From the NCBI GenBank assembly GCA_017634065.1, contig JAGBOC010000019.1, positions 1-64,000 on the forward strand: a stretch of 64,000 nt of DNA, given 5' to 3'. A model generated the notes under the pieces. It searched no databases. It saw nothing but the letters and a program-made list of their open reading frames with translations, and was not told the origin of the DNA. This DNA is from Lachnospiraceae bacterium. Lineage in GTDB: Bacteria > Bacillota > Clostridia > Lachnospirales > Lachnospiraceae. This document shows positions 8,089 through 17,075 of this stretch, piece by piece. Each line of letters begins with the position of its first letter. Position 1 is the first letter of the stretch. The position numbers and the translations under genes were made by a program.

Positions 8089-8116
8089 GCCCTATGTTAA
8101 AGAAGGGCATTTTTTT
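8087..8116 (+). terminator. Terminator nested in the groE promoter
   Basis: ATGCCC (8087-8092) pairs with GGGCAT (8105-8110) and is followed by seven T residues. The 5' arm starts inside the -10 box, upstream of the expected groE start site near 8095. Only read-through RNA from the upstream gene can fold it. Confidence 0.75.
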
Positions 8117-8172
8117 AACTAAAAAAATAATTGTGGGGGATAGCATTTATCCCAAATAAAAGGAGGATATAT

Positions 8173-8457
8173 ATGAAGTTAAAACCATTATTTGACAAAG
8201 TAGTTCTTGAACAAAAGAAACAAGAACAAACAACAGCATCTGGAATAGTTCTTCCAGGTTCTGATAAAGAGATGCCTATGCAAGGAAAGGTTATAGCAGT
8301 TGGACCTGGTGGCATGGTTGATGGTAATGAAGTTAAGATGGAAGTAAAGGTTGGACAAGATGTAATTTATTCTAAATATTCAGGTTCAGAAGTTGAAATT
8401 GACAAAGTAAAATATGTTATCTTAAAACAAAGTGACATACTTGCGATAGTAGAGTAA
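8173..8457 (+). CDS. groES: Co-chaperonin GroES
   Basis: This 94-residue protein is the lid of the GroEL folding chamber in the cytoplasm. The sequence begins MKLKPLFDKVVLEQ and shows the mobile-loop region around residues 18-34 (TASGIVLPGSDKE), the GKVIAVGPG strand and the C-terminal KYVILKQSDILAIVE. Its length is typical of the family. The ATG at 8173 has AAAGGAGG a few bases upstream, so a longer frame from a TTG at 8131 is rejected. The leader also holds a small GGGATA/TATCCC hairpin. It is transcribed with groEL under CIRCE control, and the groEL ribosome site overlaps its stop codon. Confidence 0.97.
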   Translation: MKLKPLFDKVVLEQKKQEQTTASGIVLPGSDKEMPMQGKVIAVGPGGMVDGNEVKMEVKVGQDVIYSKYSGSEVEIDKVKYVILKQSDILAIVE

Positions 8458-8471
8458 GGAGGTAAATGATC

Positions 8472-10103
8472 ATGGCAAAAGAATTAAAATATGGAGTAGA
8501 AGCAAGAGAGGCACTCAAAAAAGGTGTTGACCAAGTTGTTAAAGCAGTAGGTATAACTCTTGGACCAAAGGGAAGAAATGTTGTTATAGATAAATCTTAT
8601 GGTGCACCACAAATTATAAATGACGGTGTGTCTATAGCAAAAGAGATAGAACTCAAAGATGAGTTTGAAAATATGGGTGCTCAACTTGTAAAAGAAGTTG
8701 CAAGTAAGACAAATGATGTAGCCGGAGATGGTACAACTACTGCTACAGTTCTTGCAGGAGCATTGATTGATGAAGGATTTAAAAACCTTGCAGCAGGAGC
8801 AAATCCTATAGTGCTTCGTAAAGGAATTAGAAAGGCAGTTGATACAGTTGTTGAATCTATAAAGAAACAATCTACACCAGTTGGTGGTAAGGATCAGATA
8901 GCAAAGGTTGCTGCCATTTCATCTGGTGATGATGAAGTTGGAGCAATGGTAGCTGATGCTATGGAAAAAGTTTCTAAAGATGGTGTCATAACTATCGAAG
9001 AATCTAAAACTATGAAGACAGAACTTGACCTTGTAGAAGGTATGAAGTTTGATAGAGGATATTTAAGTCCTTATATGTGCACTGATATGGAAAAGATGGA
9101 ATGCAATCTTGAAGATCCATATATCTTTATAACTGACAAAAAGATTTCAAATATTCAAGATATCTTACCACTTCTTGAAGAAGTTGTTAAATCAGGTTCT
9201 AAACTTCTCATAATTGCAGAAGATATAGAAGGAGAGGCACTCACTACACTCATAGTTAATAAACTTCGTGGTACATTTAATGTATGTGCTGTAAAAGCAC
9301 CAGGTTATGGCGATAGAAGAAAAGAGATGCTTCAAGATATCGCAATTCTTACTGGTGGTACAGTAATTAGTGAGGAAGTTGGTCTTGAACTTAAGAAAGC
9401 AACTATTAAAGATTGTGGAAGATCAAAATCAGTTAAGATTACAAAAGATGACACAATAATAGTTGATGGCCTTGGCGATAAACAAACTATAAAAGATAGA
9501 GTAGGACAAATAAGAGCACAGATTTCTCAAACAACATCAGACTTTGATAAAGAGAAACTTCAAGAGAGACTTGCTAAACTTGCAGGAGGTGTAGCTGTTA
9601 TAAAAGTAGGAGCTACTACAGAGACGGAGATGAAAGAAGCAAAACTTCGTATGGAAGATGCACTCAACTCAACTCGTGCAGCAGTAGAAGAAGGTATAGT
9701 AGCAGGTGGTGGTTCAGCATATATTCACGCTATACCAGATGTAGAGAAACTTGTAGAGTCACTTGAAGGCGATGAGAAGACTGGTGCTAAAGTAGTATTG
9801 AAAGCACTTGTTGCTCCACTTCATACTATTGCAAATAACGCAGGTCTTGATGGTTCTGTTGTAGTTGAAAAAGTAAAAAATGAGAAGGCTGGAATTGGAT
9901 TTGATGCATATAAAGAAGAATATGTTGATATGGTTAAATCTGGTATAATTGACCCAGCGAAGGTAACAAGATCAGCAATTCAAAATGCAGCATCTATAGC
10001 ATCATCACTTCTCACAACTGAATCAGTTGTAGCAGATATAAAAGAACCACAACCACCAATGCCAGCAGGTGGTGGCATGGGCGGTATGGGCGGAATGATG
10101 TAA
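8472..10103 (+). CDS. groEL: Chaperonin GroEL
   Basis: This 543-residue ATP-dependent chaperonin assembles as stacked seven-member rings and refolds proteins with GroES. It begins [12 protein letters not shown], has the nucleotide-binding GPKGRNVV and [13 protein letters not shown] motifs (near residues 31 and 85), and ends in the GGM-rich tail characteristic of GroEL. AAGGAGG at 8456-8462 is nine bases from the ATG at 8472 but only three from another ATG at 8466, so 8472 is chosen. It is the second gene of the groESL operon and ends in a bidirectional terminator shared with glnS. Confidence 0.98.
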   Translation: MAKELKYGVEAREALKKGVDQVVKAVGITLGPKGRNVVIDKSYGAPQIINDGVSIAKEIELKDEFENMGAQLVKEVASKTNDVAGDGTTTATVLAGALIDEGFKNLAAGANPIVLRKGIRKAVDTVVESIKKQSTPVGGKDQIAKVAAISSGDDEVGAMVADAMEKVSKDGVITIEESKTMKTELDLVEGMKFDRGYLSPYMCTDMEKMECNLEDPYIFITDKKISNIQDILPLLEEVVKSGSKLLIIAEDIEGEALTTLIVNKLRGTFNVCAVKAPGYGDRRKEMLQDIAILTGGTVISEEVGLELKKATIKDCGRSKSVKITKDDTIIVDGLGDKQTIKDRVGQIRAQISQTTSDFDKEKLQERLAKLAGGVAVIKVGATTETEMKEAKLRMEDALNSTRAAVEEGIVAGGGSAYIHAIPDVEKLVESLEGDEKTGAKVVLKALVAPLHTIANNAGLDGSVVVEKVKNEKAGIGFDAYKEEYVDMVKSGIIDPAKVTRSAIQNAASIASSLLTTESVVADIKEPQPPMPAGGGMGGMGGMM

Positions 10104-10120
10104 ATTAAAAATAGACTAAA

Positions 10121-10150
10121 AAAAAGAGCGGTTATGTACCGCTCTTTTTT
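10121..10150. terminator. Bidirectional terminator between groEL and glnS
   Basis: A 12-base-pair stem (10121-10132 with 10138-10149) has an A-run on one side and a T-run on the other, so it can stop both converging transcripts. The glnS stop codon is at its right end. Confidence 0.88.
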
Positions 10151-11825
10151 ATTTTGGAAGTTTGAAACTTGATTTCATACTTACTATTCTATTAAATACA
10201 GGGTTTTTATCTTTAGAGTCTTTTGGGTCTACAGCAAAGTAACCACTGCGGACAAATTGAAATCTTTCATAAGCTGTCGCATTTATTAGTTCTTCTTCTA
10301 CAAAGCCCTCTTTTATTGTAAGTGAGTTAGGGTTTAAGTTAAGAGTGCCATCGTCATTTAGTTTGCCTTTTTCCTCATCAATTAAGTTTTCGTAAAGTCT
10401 TATAGTGACTTTTTTAGCTGTAGTGGCTTCAACATAGTGAATAGTACCTTTAACCTTTCTATCAATTTGTCTGCCATCTTGTTTTGTTTCAGGATCGTAT
10501 GTTGCATAGACAGTAGTGACATTTCCATTTGAATCAGTCTCGTATCTCGTCGCTTTTACAAAATAGGCACCCATAAGTCTCACTTCATTCCCAGGGAAGA
10601 GACGATAGTATTTATTAGGTGGGTCTATCATAAAATCATCTCTCTCTATATAAAGTTCTCTACCAAACTTTATTTTTCTCGTACCTAGCTCTTCGTTTTC
10701 AGTATTATATGGTAGAATCATTTCTTCAACTTGACCCTCTGGGTAGTTTTCTATGATAAGTTTTATAGGGTCAAGTATTGCCATCATTCTTTTGCATTTA
10801 AGTTTTAAATCTTCTCTTATACAATACTCAAGCATCTCATACTCGCAAGAACTTTGTGACTTTGATATTCCTGCAAGTTCTACAAACATTTTTATAGCTT
10901 CCTTTGTATATCCACGGCGACGAAGAGATGCTATCGTGACAAGTCTTGGGTCATCCCAACCATCAACTATGCCATCCTCAACAAGTTTTCTTATATATCT
11001 TTTACCAGTTACAACATTTGTAAGATAGAGTTTTGCAAATTCAATTTGTCTTGGTGGATTTTCAAAATCACAATTATTTACTACCCACTCGTATAAAGGT
11101 CTATGATCTTCAAACTCAAGTGTGCAACATGAATGTGTTATGCCCTCAATAGCATCTTCAAGTGGGTGAGCAAAATCATACATAGGATAGATGCACCATT
11201 TATCGCCAGTATTGTGGTGTGTCATATGTGCGATTCTATATATGATAGGGTCTCTCATATTGATATTTGTTGATGCCATATCAATTTTTGCTCTTAAAAC
11301 TTTTTCGCCATCTTTATATTTACCGGCCTTCATTTCTTCAAAAAGTTTAAGATTTTCATCAATACTTCTATTTCTATAAGGGCTTTCTTTGCCAGGAGTG
11401 TTGTAGTCTCCTCTATATTCTTTTATTTCATCAGCTGTCAAATCGCATACATAGGCAAGTCCTTTTTTGATAAGAAGAACTGCACACTCATACATTTTAT
11501 CAAAATAATTTGAAGCATACTTGACTTCATCAAATTGTGCTCCAAGCCACTTTACATCTTCAATTATTGAGTCAACATATTCTTCATTTTCTTTTGAAGG
11601 ATTAGTATCATCAAATCTAAAATGAAACTTACCATTATACTCCATCGCAAGACCGTAGTTGAAAAGTATGCTCTTCGCATGACCTATATGAAGATAACCA
11701 TTTGGTTCAGGAGGAAATCTTGTGACAACTTCCTTATACCTACCACTTGCAAGGTCTTTGTCAACTTCAATTTCAATAAAGTTTTTTGTTTGAACGGCTT
11801 CGTTCTTTTCTATATTATTATCCAT
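10149..11825 (-). CDS. glnS: Glutaminyl-tRNA synthetase
   Basis: This class I synthetase of 558 residues charges tRNA-Gln. The signature [15 protein letters not shown] is present, with HIGH at 46-49, and the GWDDPRL...LRRRGYT block follows. The usual second signature (V)MSKRK is replaced by VVTGKRY, so the KMSKS-like loop is divergent. The C-terminal anticodon-binding beta barrels are complete ([12 protein letters not shown] and the [14 protein letters not shown] block). The ATG at 11825 gives the more usual N-terminus; an upstream in-frame ATG at 11843 is possible, and neither has a ribosome site. The gene is the only one on the minus strand in this half of the window. Confidence 0.93.
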   Translation of the reverse strand: MDNNIEKNEAVQTKNFIEIEVDKDLASGRYKEVVTRFPPEPNGYLHIGHAKSILFNYGLAMEYNGKFHFRFDDTNPSKENEEYVDSIIEDVKWLGAQFDEVKYASNYFDKMYECAVLLIKKGLAYVCDLTADEIKEYRGDYNTPGKESPYRNRSIDENLKLFEEMKAGKYKDGEKVLRAKIDMASTNINMRDPIIYRIAHMTHHNTGDKWCIYPMYDFAHPLEDAIEGITHSCCTLEFEDHRPLYEWVVNNCDFENPPRQIEFAKLYLTNVVTGKRYIRKLVEDGIVDGWDDPRLVTIASLRRRGYTKEAIKMFVELAGISKSQSSCEYEMLEYCIREDLKLKCKRMMAILDPIKLIIENYPEGQVEEMILPYNTENEELGTRKIKFGRELYIERDDFMIDPPNKYYRLFPGNEVRLMGAYFVKATRYETDSNGNVTTVYATYDPETKQDGRQIDRKVKGTIHYVEATTAKKVTIRLYENLIDEEKGKLNDDGTLNLNPNSLTIKEGFVEEELINATAYERFQFVRSGYFAVDPKDSKDKNPVFNRIVSMKSSFKLPK

Positions 11826-11873
11826 AGTATATAAATATAGCATATTTTAAATATTTAATAAAGCCATTTTGTG

Positions 11874-11902
11874 TTGTAAAAAGTCATAATTTTTGCTATA
11901 AT
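11874..11902 (+). promoter_or_regulatory. Promoter with extended -10
   Basis: TTGTAA (11874-11879), a 17-base spacer and TGC-TATAAT (TATAAT at 11897-11902) form a good promoter for the membrane protein gene at 11933. Confidence 0.65.
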
Positions 11903-11932
11903 ATAAAAAGTGTGAAAAGATAGGAGAGAATT

Positions 11933-12622
11933 ATGGTTACTAAAACAATTTCAAAGTCAAAAAAGAGCAATGAGAGAATAAATACAGTTTCAAGAAAAAA
12001 GAAAATAGAAAATGAAGGAGAGCATATAATAGAGCCATTAGAGAATGGGGAAAGCTTTAGCAAGAAACCTATTGACCCAAAATCATCTCTAATAATCGGC
12101 ATAATAGCAGTCATTATAGTAGCAGTAGTGGTGGCATTCCTAGTTTTAAAGAAAAATATCATGCCACATTCAAATACTGAGACTATTGTGTCAAAAAATG
12201 AATTAAAAGATAAATTGAATGTTGATATAAAAGAGCCAGACGGAAGTAGTGACATAGTATATGGCATTGAGAATAGTAGTATCGCAAAGATTTCTTACAA
12301 AAAGAAAGTAAGTGATGGCACAGAGATGAACTTCATCATGAGGACAAGCTTCTCTACAGAGGAAATCGAAAACTCAATCGGTGTTGATGTGGAATTTGCC
12401 TATACTCCAATTATGATGACAGTTGTCTGCGATGATGGTTCGGAGATTCCAGTAGAATCAAAAGTGGCACTCGACAGTGAGACAGAAGAGATGCGATATA
12501 TGAAAGCGCTTTGGTATGATAATGATAAATATTATTCAATGGTTACAGATAATTTAGTGACGAGAGAAGATTTCTTGCAAGAAGTAAATCGAGTAATAAT
12601 AGCAAATCACGAAGAGTTTTAA
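11933..12622 (+). CDS. Unknown single-pass membrane protein
   Basis: I do not recognise this 229-residue protein. A Lys/Arg-rich N-terminal region of about 50 residues is probably cytoplasmic. A single hydrophobic helix follows (about residues 53-73, SLIIGIIAVIIVAVVVAFLV). The remaining 150 residues would then be outside the membrane; they are acidic, contain one cysteine and read as a compact alpha/beta domain. It has its own promoter, an AGGAGAG ribosome site and its own terminator, so it is a stand-alone unit between glnS and rel. The topology is inferred from the positive-inside rule. Confidence 0.6.
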   Translation: MVTKTISKSKKSNERINTVSRKKKIENEGEHIIEPLENGESFSKKPIDPKSSLIIGIIAVIIVAVVVAFLVLKKNIMPHSNTETIVSKNELKDKLNVDIKEPDGSSDIVYGIENSSIAKISYKKKVSDGTEMNFIMRTSFSTEEIENSIGVDVEFAYTPIMMTVVCDDGSEIPVESKVALDSETEEMRYMKALWYDNDKYYSMVTDNLVTREDFLQEVNRVIIANHEEF

Positions 12623-12641
12623 TATTGCAAGTCTGCAGTTT

Positions 12642-12667
12642 AAGGGACTCGCAGGAGTCCTTTTTTA
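12642..12667 (+). terminator. Rho-independent terminator or attenuator before rel
   Basis: GGACTC (12645-12650) pairs with GAGTCC (12655-12660) around GCAG, extended by AAG/TTT pairs and a T-run. It ends only seven bases before the rel start codon, which leaves no room for a downstream promoter. Confidence 0.8.
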
Positions 12668-12673
12668 TTTTAT

Positions 12674-14923
12674 ATGAGACTTATAAAGAAAACAGAATTA
12701 ATTGAACTCCCAGTAGGTCTGATTACAAAAGATGAAGCTTATGAAAAATTAAAAAATGGTCTATCTAAATATTTGAGTTTAGAAGAATTAGATCTTGTAG
12801 AGAAAGCTTATTTGATTGCATCAAAGTACCATGAGGGACAGAAGAGAAAATCTGGTGAAGACTATATTATTCACCCACTTTGTGTTGCTATGATACTTGC
12901 TAATTTACATATGGATGTAGACACCATAGTTGCTGGTATTTTACATGATGTGGTTGAGGACACAGAATATACTCTTGATGAGTTGAAAAAAGATTTTTCA
13001 GATCACATTGCACTTCTTGTTGAAGGTGTAACTAAACTTACTGAACTCAATCTGGTAAATGATAAGGTTGAGAAACAGGCTGAAAACTTAAGACATATGT
13101 TTATTGCTATGTCAAAAGATATAAGAGTTATAATTATTAAACTGGCTGATAGACTTCATAATTTGAAAACTTTAGAGTATCAAAATAAAGAAAAGCAGGA
13201 AGAAAAAGCAAGAGAAACGATTGAGATATATTCTCCACTCGCAGGAAGACTTGGTATAAGCAGAATTAAAAGTGAGATGGATGATTTATCCCTTATGTAT
13301 CTTAAACCAAAAGAGTTTGTGGATATTCAGAAGGGAATAAAGGTTCGCCAAGAAGCAAGAGAAAAGTTTATAGAAGATATAATATCAAGTGTGAAAGAAA
13401 AACTTGATAAAGCAGAAATCAAAGCAGAGATAAAAGGTCGAGTAAAAAATCTATTTAGTATATATAAGAAATTACATAGCAGAGTAAAGTCACTTGATGA
13501 GATATACGATTTATTTGCGATAAGAATATTTGTAGAAAGCATCAAAGATTGTTATGCCACACTTGGTGTCATACATGAATATTATACGCCGATTCCAGGA
13601 AGATTTAAAGACTATATAGCAATGCCAAAACAAAATGGTTATCAGTCACTTCACACAACAGTTATAGGGAAAGAAGGTATACCATTTGAGATTCAGATAA
13701 GAACTTATGAAATGGATCACGTGGCAGAGTATGGAGTTGCGGCACATTGGGCTTATAAGGAGCAGGGCAATAGTAAGGGTGTAAAAAACATTGAAGACTT
13801 AAATGAGGCAAACTGGTTTAAAGAGATATTAAATGCAAATGATGAATCAGAAGACTCAAAAGAGTTTTTATCATATGTAAAAAGTGATTTAGATTTATTC
13901 CAGCAGAAGATTTACTGCTTTACGCCACAAGGAGATGTCATATCTCTTCCGCAGGGTTCTACACCGATTGATTTTGCATATATGATTCACTCGGCTGTCG
14001 GAAATAAGATGGTTGGCGCAAAGGCAAATGGTGTTTTAGTGCCTATTGACTATGAGATTAAAAATGGTGACCAGATAACTATCATAACTTCAGGCAATTC
14101 AAATGGTCCATCAAGTGATTGGTTAAAAATCTGCAAGAGTGCACAGGCAAAAAGTAAAATCCAACATTGGTTTAAGAAAGAAAGAAAAGAAGATAATATA
14201 AGTATAGGAAAAGATTTAGTTGAGAAATATGCTAAATCTCATAGGCTTGATTTAGGGATACTTTTAAAAGATGAGTTTTTGAGACCTTGCTTTAAGAGAT
14301 ATACTGCAGAAACACTTGATGACATATATGCGATGATTGGTCATGGTGGTCTTAAAGAAAGTCAGTTTTTAGCTAAACTTGAAGATGAGTACAACAAGAA
14401 AAATGCACAGCAAATAACTGATGAGCAGGTAGTAGAGTCAATTGACCAAAATAAGAAAAAGAAATCTGAAATGAATGGTGGCATATCAGTAAATGGCACA
14501 AGTGGCTTAAGTGTTCATTATGCTAAATGCTGTAGTCCAGTTCCAGGAGATGAAATAATAGGCTTTGTCACAAGAGGCAGAGGAATTACAATTCATAGAA
14601 CTGATTGCCAAAACATTATGAATATACCAGATGTAGAAAAAGATAGACTTATAGATATATCTTGGGATGCAAGTGAAGGAAATAAACAAAACTATTTAGT
14701 TACTATTAATGTATATGTAAAAAATAGAAAAGGACTTATAGTTGATGTCTCAAGACTTTTGACAGAAAATAATATAGATATAGACAATCTGGAGACAAGA
14801 AAATCAAAAGATGATAATGCGACTATAGTAGTAAGTTTTGAAATAAATGATAAGACAGAACTTAATACGATAGTTACTAAAATTAGAAGTATAGATGGAG
14901 TAATAGATATAGTAAGAGCATAG
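12674..14923 (+). CDS. rel: Bifunctional (p)ppGpp synthetase/hydrolase Rel
   Basis: This 749-residue stringent-response enzyme makes and breaks (p)ppGpp in response to uncharged tRNA on the ribosome. The HD hydrolase domain has H53, the HD pair at 91-92 and E95-D96 (HDVVEDT), so hydrolysis should be active. The synthetase domain shows RFKDYIAMPKQNGYQSLHT near residues 309-328 and EIQIR at 339-343. TGS (about 414-475), a zinc-finger/RIS region with HYAKCCSPVPGD (about 613-625) and a C-terminal ACT domain (about 671-749) complete the family order. The ATG directly follows a terminator-like hairpin and has no Shine-Dalgarno. It is the first gene of the run that continues with a metallo-beta-lactamase-fold protein and cmk. 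Confidence 0.95.
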   Translation: MRLIKKTELIELPVGLITKDEAYEKLKNGLSKYLSLEELDLVEKAYLIASKYHEGQKRKSGEDYIIHPLCVAMILANLHMDVDTIVAGILHDVVEDTEYTLDELKKDFSDHIALLVEGVTKLTELNLVNDKVEKQAENLRHMFIAMSKDIRVIIIKLADRLHNLKTLEYQNKEKQEEKARETIEIYSPLAGRLGISRIKSEMDDLSLMYLKPKEFVDIQKGIKVRQEAREKFIEDIISSVKEKLDKAEIKAEIKGRVKNLFSIYKKLHSRVKSLDEIYDLFAIRIFVESIKDCYATLGVIHEYYTPIPGRFKDYIAMPKQNGYQSLHTTVIGKEGIPFEIQIRTYEMDHVAEYGVAAHWAYKEQGNSKGVKNIEDLNEANWFKEILNANDESEDSKEFLSYVKSDLDLFQQKIYCFTPQGDVISLPQGSTPIDFAYMIHSAVGNKMVGAKANGVLVPIDYEIKNGDQITIITSGNSNGPSSDWLKICKSAQAKSKIQHWFKKERKEDNISIGKDLVEKYAKSHRLDLGILLKDEFLRPCFKRYTAETLDDIYAMIGHGGLKESQFLAKLEDEYNKKNAQQITDEQVVESIDQNKKKKSEMNGGISVNGTSGLSVHYAKCCSPVPGDEIIGFVTRGRGITIHRTDCQNIMNIPDVEKDRLIDISWDASEGNKQNYLVTINVYVKNRKGLIVDVSRLLTENNIDIDNLETRKSKDDNATIVVSFEINDKTELNTIVTKIRSIDGVIDIVRA

Positions 14924-14924
14924 T

Positions 14925-15575
14925 ATGAAAGAGTGTAATATAGAAAAGGTTTTAAATGGTAGACTTGCAGAGTTTTGCTATTTCATCCATGCAAATGACA
15001 ATGATTGTATTTGCATTGACCCTGGTTATGAAACTGATAGGATAATGAGATATATTGAACAGCATAATCTTGTTGTTAAAGAGATATTACTTACACATGG
15101 GCACTTCGACCATATGCTATCATGTTATTATTTACAGCAGAAGTTTGGTAGCAACATTTACATTTCAAAAGAAGATGAAGAAATACTATATAATGCAGAA
15201 CACAATTATTCTAATTTAATCAATAAGACAACATTTGATGAGTTTAAGATTAAAGATTATGTAAAAGATAATGAGATGATAAATCTTCTGGGCTATGACA
15301 TAAGATGCATATCAACACCAGGACATACCAAAGGAAGTATGAGTTTTTATTTTGAGACGCAGAGAGTATTATTTAGTGGTGATACATTATTTTTTGAGAC
15401 ATATGGTAGAGTTGACTTATATGGTGGAAGTTATGCCGATATAAAGAATAGTATAGAAAACAAACTTTTTACCTTGCCAAATGAAGTATTAGTTTATCCC
15501 GGTCATGGTGAGACTACAAGCATAGGAAAGGAAAAACTACATAATGATATAAGGAGAATGAGCAATGAGTTATAA
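14925..15575 (+). CDS. Metallo-beta-lactamase-fold hydrolase (glyoxalase II-like)
   Basis: This 216-residue cytoplasmic hydrolase has the complete metal-binding set of the glyoxalase II/YcbL group: THGHFDH (H58, H60, D62, H63), the TPGHTKGSMSF motif near residue 128, GDTLF with the bridging aspartate, and a final YPGHG histidine. It lacks the C-terminal helical domain of true glyoxalase II, so it belongs to the shorter YcbL-like proteins, which act on thioesters or related esters. It starts one base after the rel stop and overlaps cmk by 11 bases. This rel-MBL pairing is common in Firmicutes. Confidence 0.85.
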   Translation: MKECNIEKVLNGRLAEFCYFIHANDNDCICIDPGYETDRIMRYIEQHNLVVKEILLTHGHFDHMLSCYYLQQKFGSNIYISKEDEEILYNAEHNYSNLINKTTFDEFKIKDYVKDNEMINLLGYDIRCISTPGHTKGSMSFYFETQRVLFSGDTLFFETYGRVDLYGGSYADIKNSIENKLFTLPNEVLVYPGHGETTSIGKEKLHNDIRRMSNEL

Positions 15576-16224
15576 AATTGCAATCGATGGTCCATCAAGT
15601 TCAGGGAAATCAACCCTTGCCAAGTTACTTGCAAAGGAACTCGGATATGTCTATATTGACACAGGTGCGATGTATAGAGCGATAGGTTTATATTTACTTG
15701 AAAATGGAATTAATACTAATGATGAGATGCAAGTTGTGTCAGTTTTAGATAAAATAGATGTCACACTTGATTATGATAAAGAAAATAATTTGCATGTATA
15801 TTTAAATGGCAAAGATATCTCAAATAAAATAAGAACGCAAGAAGTCGGAGAAGCAGCTTCTGTGTGCAGTCAGTATCTTAAGGTACGAGAGAAATTAGTT
15901 TCGCTCCAAAGAAAACTTGCTGAAGAAAAATCTTGTTGTATGGATGGTCGTGATATAGCATCAAATGTATTACCAAATGCAAACCTAAAACTTTACATAA
16001 CAGCAAGTGACGAGTGTCGTGCTAAAAGAAGATTTCTGGAAGAAAAAGAAAAAGGAATAGATACGACTATTGAAAAAGTTCTTGAAGAGTTAAAGGCGAG
16101 AGATTATAGAGATATGCATCGTGCTCATAATCCACTTATAAAAGTTAGAGATGCAGTAGAGATAGATACTACAGATAAGTCACCCGATGAGGTGGTGGAT
16201 TTGGTTTTAGAAAGGTTTTTTTGA
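15565..16224 (+). CDS. cmk: Cytidylate kinase
   Basis: This 219-residue enzyme phosphorylates CMP and dCMP with ATP. The P-loop GPSSSGKST spans residues 9-17, followed by the YIDTGAMYRA nucleotide-binding segment, the DGRDIASNVLPNA motif and the C-terminal RDYRDMHRAHNPL region, all typical of bacterial CMP kinases. Its length matches the family. AAGGAG lies about nine bases before the ATG. The start overlaps the preceding gene by 11 bases and its TGA overlaps the ispH ATG, so the three genes are translationally coupled. Confidence 0.96.
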   Translation: MSYKIAIDGPSSSGKSTLAKLLAKELGYVYIDTGAMYRAIGLYLLENGINTNDEMQVVSVLDKIDVTLDYDKENNLHVYLNGKDISNKIRTQEVGEAASVCSQYLKVREKLVSLQRKLAEEKSCCMDGRDIASNVLPNANLKLYITASDECRAKRRFLEEKEKGIDTTIEKVLEELKARDYRDMHRAHNPLIKVRDAVEIDTTDKSPDEVVDLVLERFF

Positions 16225-17075
16225 TGGAAATAATTATAGGTGAAAATGCAGGATTTTGTTTTGGCGTAAAGAGAGCAGTTGATACTGCTTATGACATAAT
16301 TGAAAAAAGTAAAGAAAAAATATATTCCATAGGACCTCTTATTCATAATGAATTAGTGACAAGTGATTTACGAAATAAAGGGCTTATAGAAATAAACTCT
16401 TATGAAGATATAATTACACTTAAGAATAAAAAAGTAATAATTCGAACTCATGGTATTGAAAAAGAAATCTATGACATACTGAAAAGTAATAATAATGAAA
16501 TAATAGATTTAACCTGTCCATTTGTGAGTAAAATACATAGTTTAGTAAAAGAGCATAGTGAAAAAGGATATAAAATAATTGTAATAGGTGATAAAGATCA
16601 TCCAGAAGTTAAAGGCATAGTGTCTTATGCAAAAAGTGATATATTTGTCATTATAAATGAAGATGATATAAAAGAACTGAAAATTAATAAGGATGATAAA
16701 GTCTTTGTAATATTTCAGACAACCACAAACTCTAAAAATGCACAAAAATTAGTTGATATTTTAAGAGAATTATTTTATAATATAAAATTAGTGAATACTA
16801 TATGTAATGCTACACAAAATAGGCAGGATGAAGTAAAAGTTCTTGCTGACGCTTGTGATGTAATGTTGGTGATTGGAAGTAGTAACTCTTCTAACACAAA
16901 AAAGTTATATGAGATAGCAAAAATATATTGTAAAGATACATACTTTCTTGCAAGTGCTGAAGATGCAAAAGCATTAAAGATAGATAAAAATTGTAAAGTT
17001 GGAGTTAGCGCAGGTGCTTCTACTCCAAAATACTTAATTGAGGAGATATTAAAAAATGTCAGAAATGAGTTTTGA
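16224..17075 (+). CDS. ispH: 4-hydroxy-3-methylbut-2-enyl diphosphate reductase
   Basis: This iron-sulfur enzyme of 283 residues performs the last step of the MEP isoprenoid pathway, making IPP and DMAPP. The three cluster cysteines are C12 (GFCFGVKRA), C98 (DLTCPFV) and C194 (NTICNATQNRQ). H41, H76 (RTHG) and E128 (HPEVKG) are present, so the active site is complete. The ATG at 16224 overlaps the cmk stop as TGATG. In many Clostridia IspH is fused to a ribosomal S1-like domain protein. Here the S1 gene is separate, overlapping the last 20 bases in another frame. Confidence 0.96.
   Translation: MEIIIGENAGFCFGVKRAVDTAYDIIEKSKEKIYSIGPLIHNELVTSDLRNKGLIEINSYEDIITLKNKKVIIRTHGIEKEIYDILKSNNNEIIDLTCPFVSKIHSLVKEHSEKGYKIIVIGDKDHPEVKGIVSYAKSDIFVIINEDDIKELKINKDDKVFVIFQTTTNSKNAQKLVDILRELFYNIKLVNTICNATQNRQDEVKVLADACDVMLVIGSSNSSNTKKLYEIAKIYCKDTYFLASAEDAKALKIDKNCKVGVSAGASTPKYLIEEILKNVRNEF

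Noticed and set aside
8131..8172. Longer groES frame starting at a TTG at 8131
   Set aside because: The ATG at 8173 has AAAGGAGG directly upstream and gives the normal 94-residue GroES.
8484..8870. 128-residue minus-strand frame inside groEL
   Set aside because: Cys/Ser/Tyr-rich antisense shadow of a strongly conserved gene, with no ribosome site or promoter.
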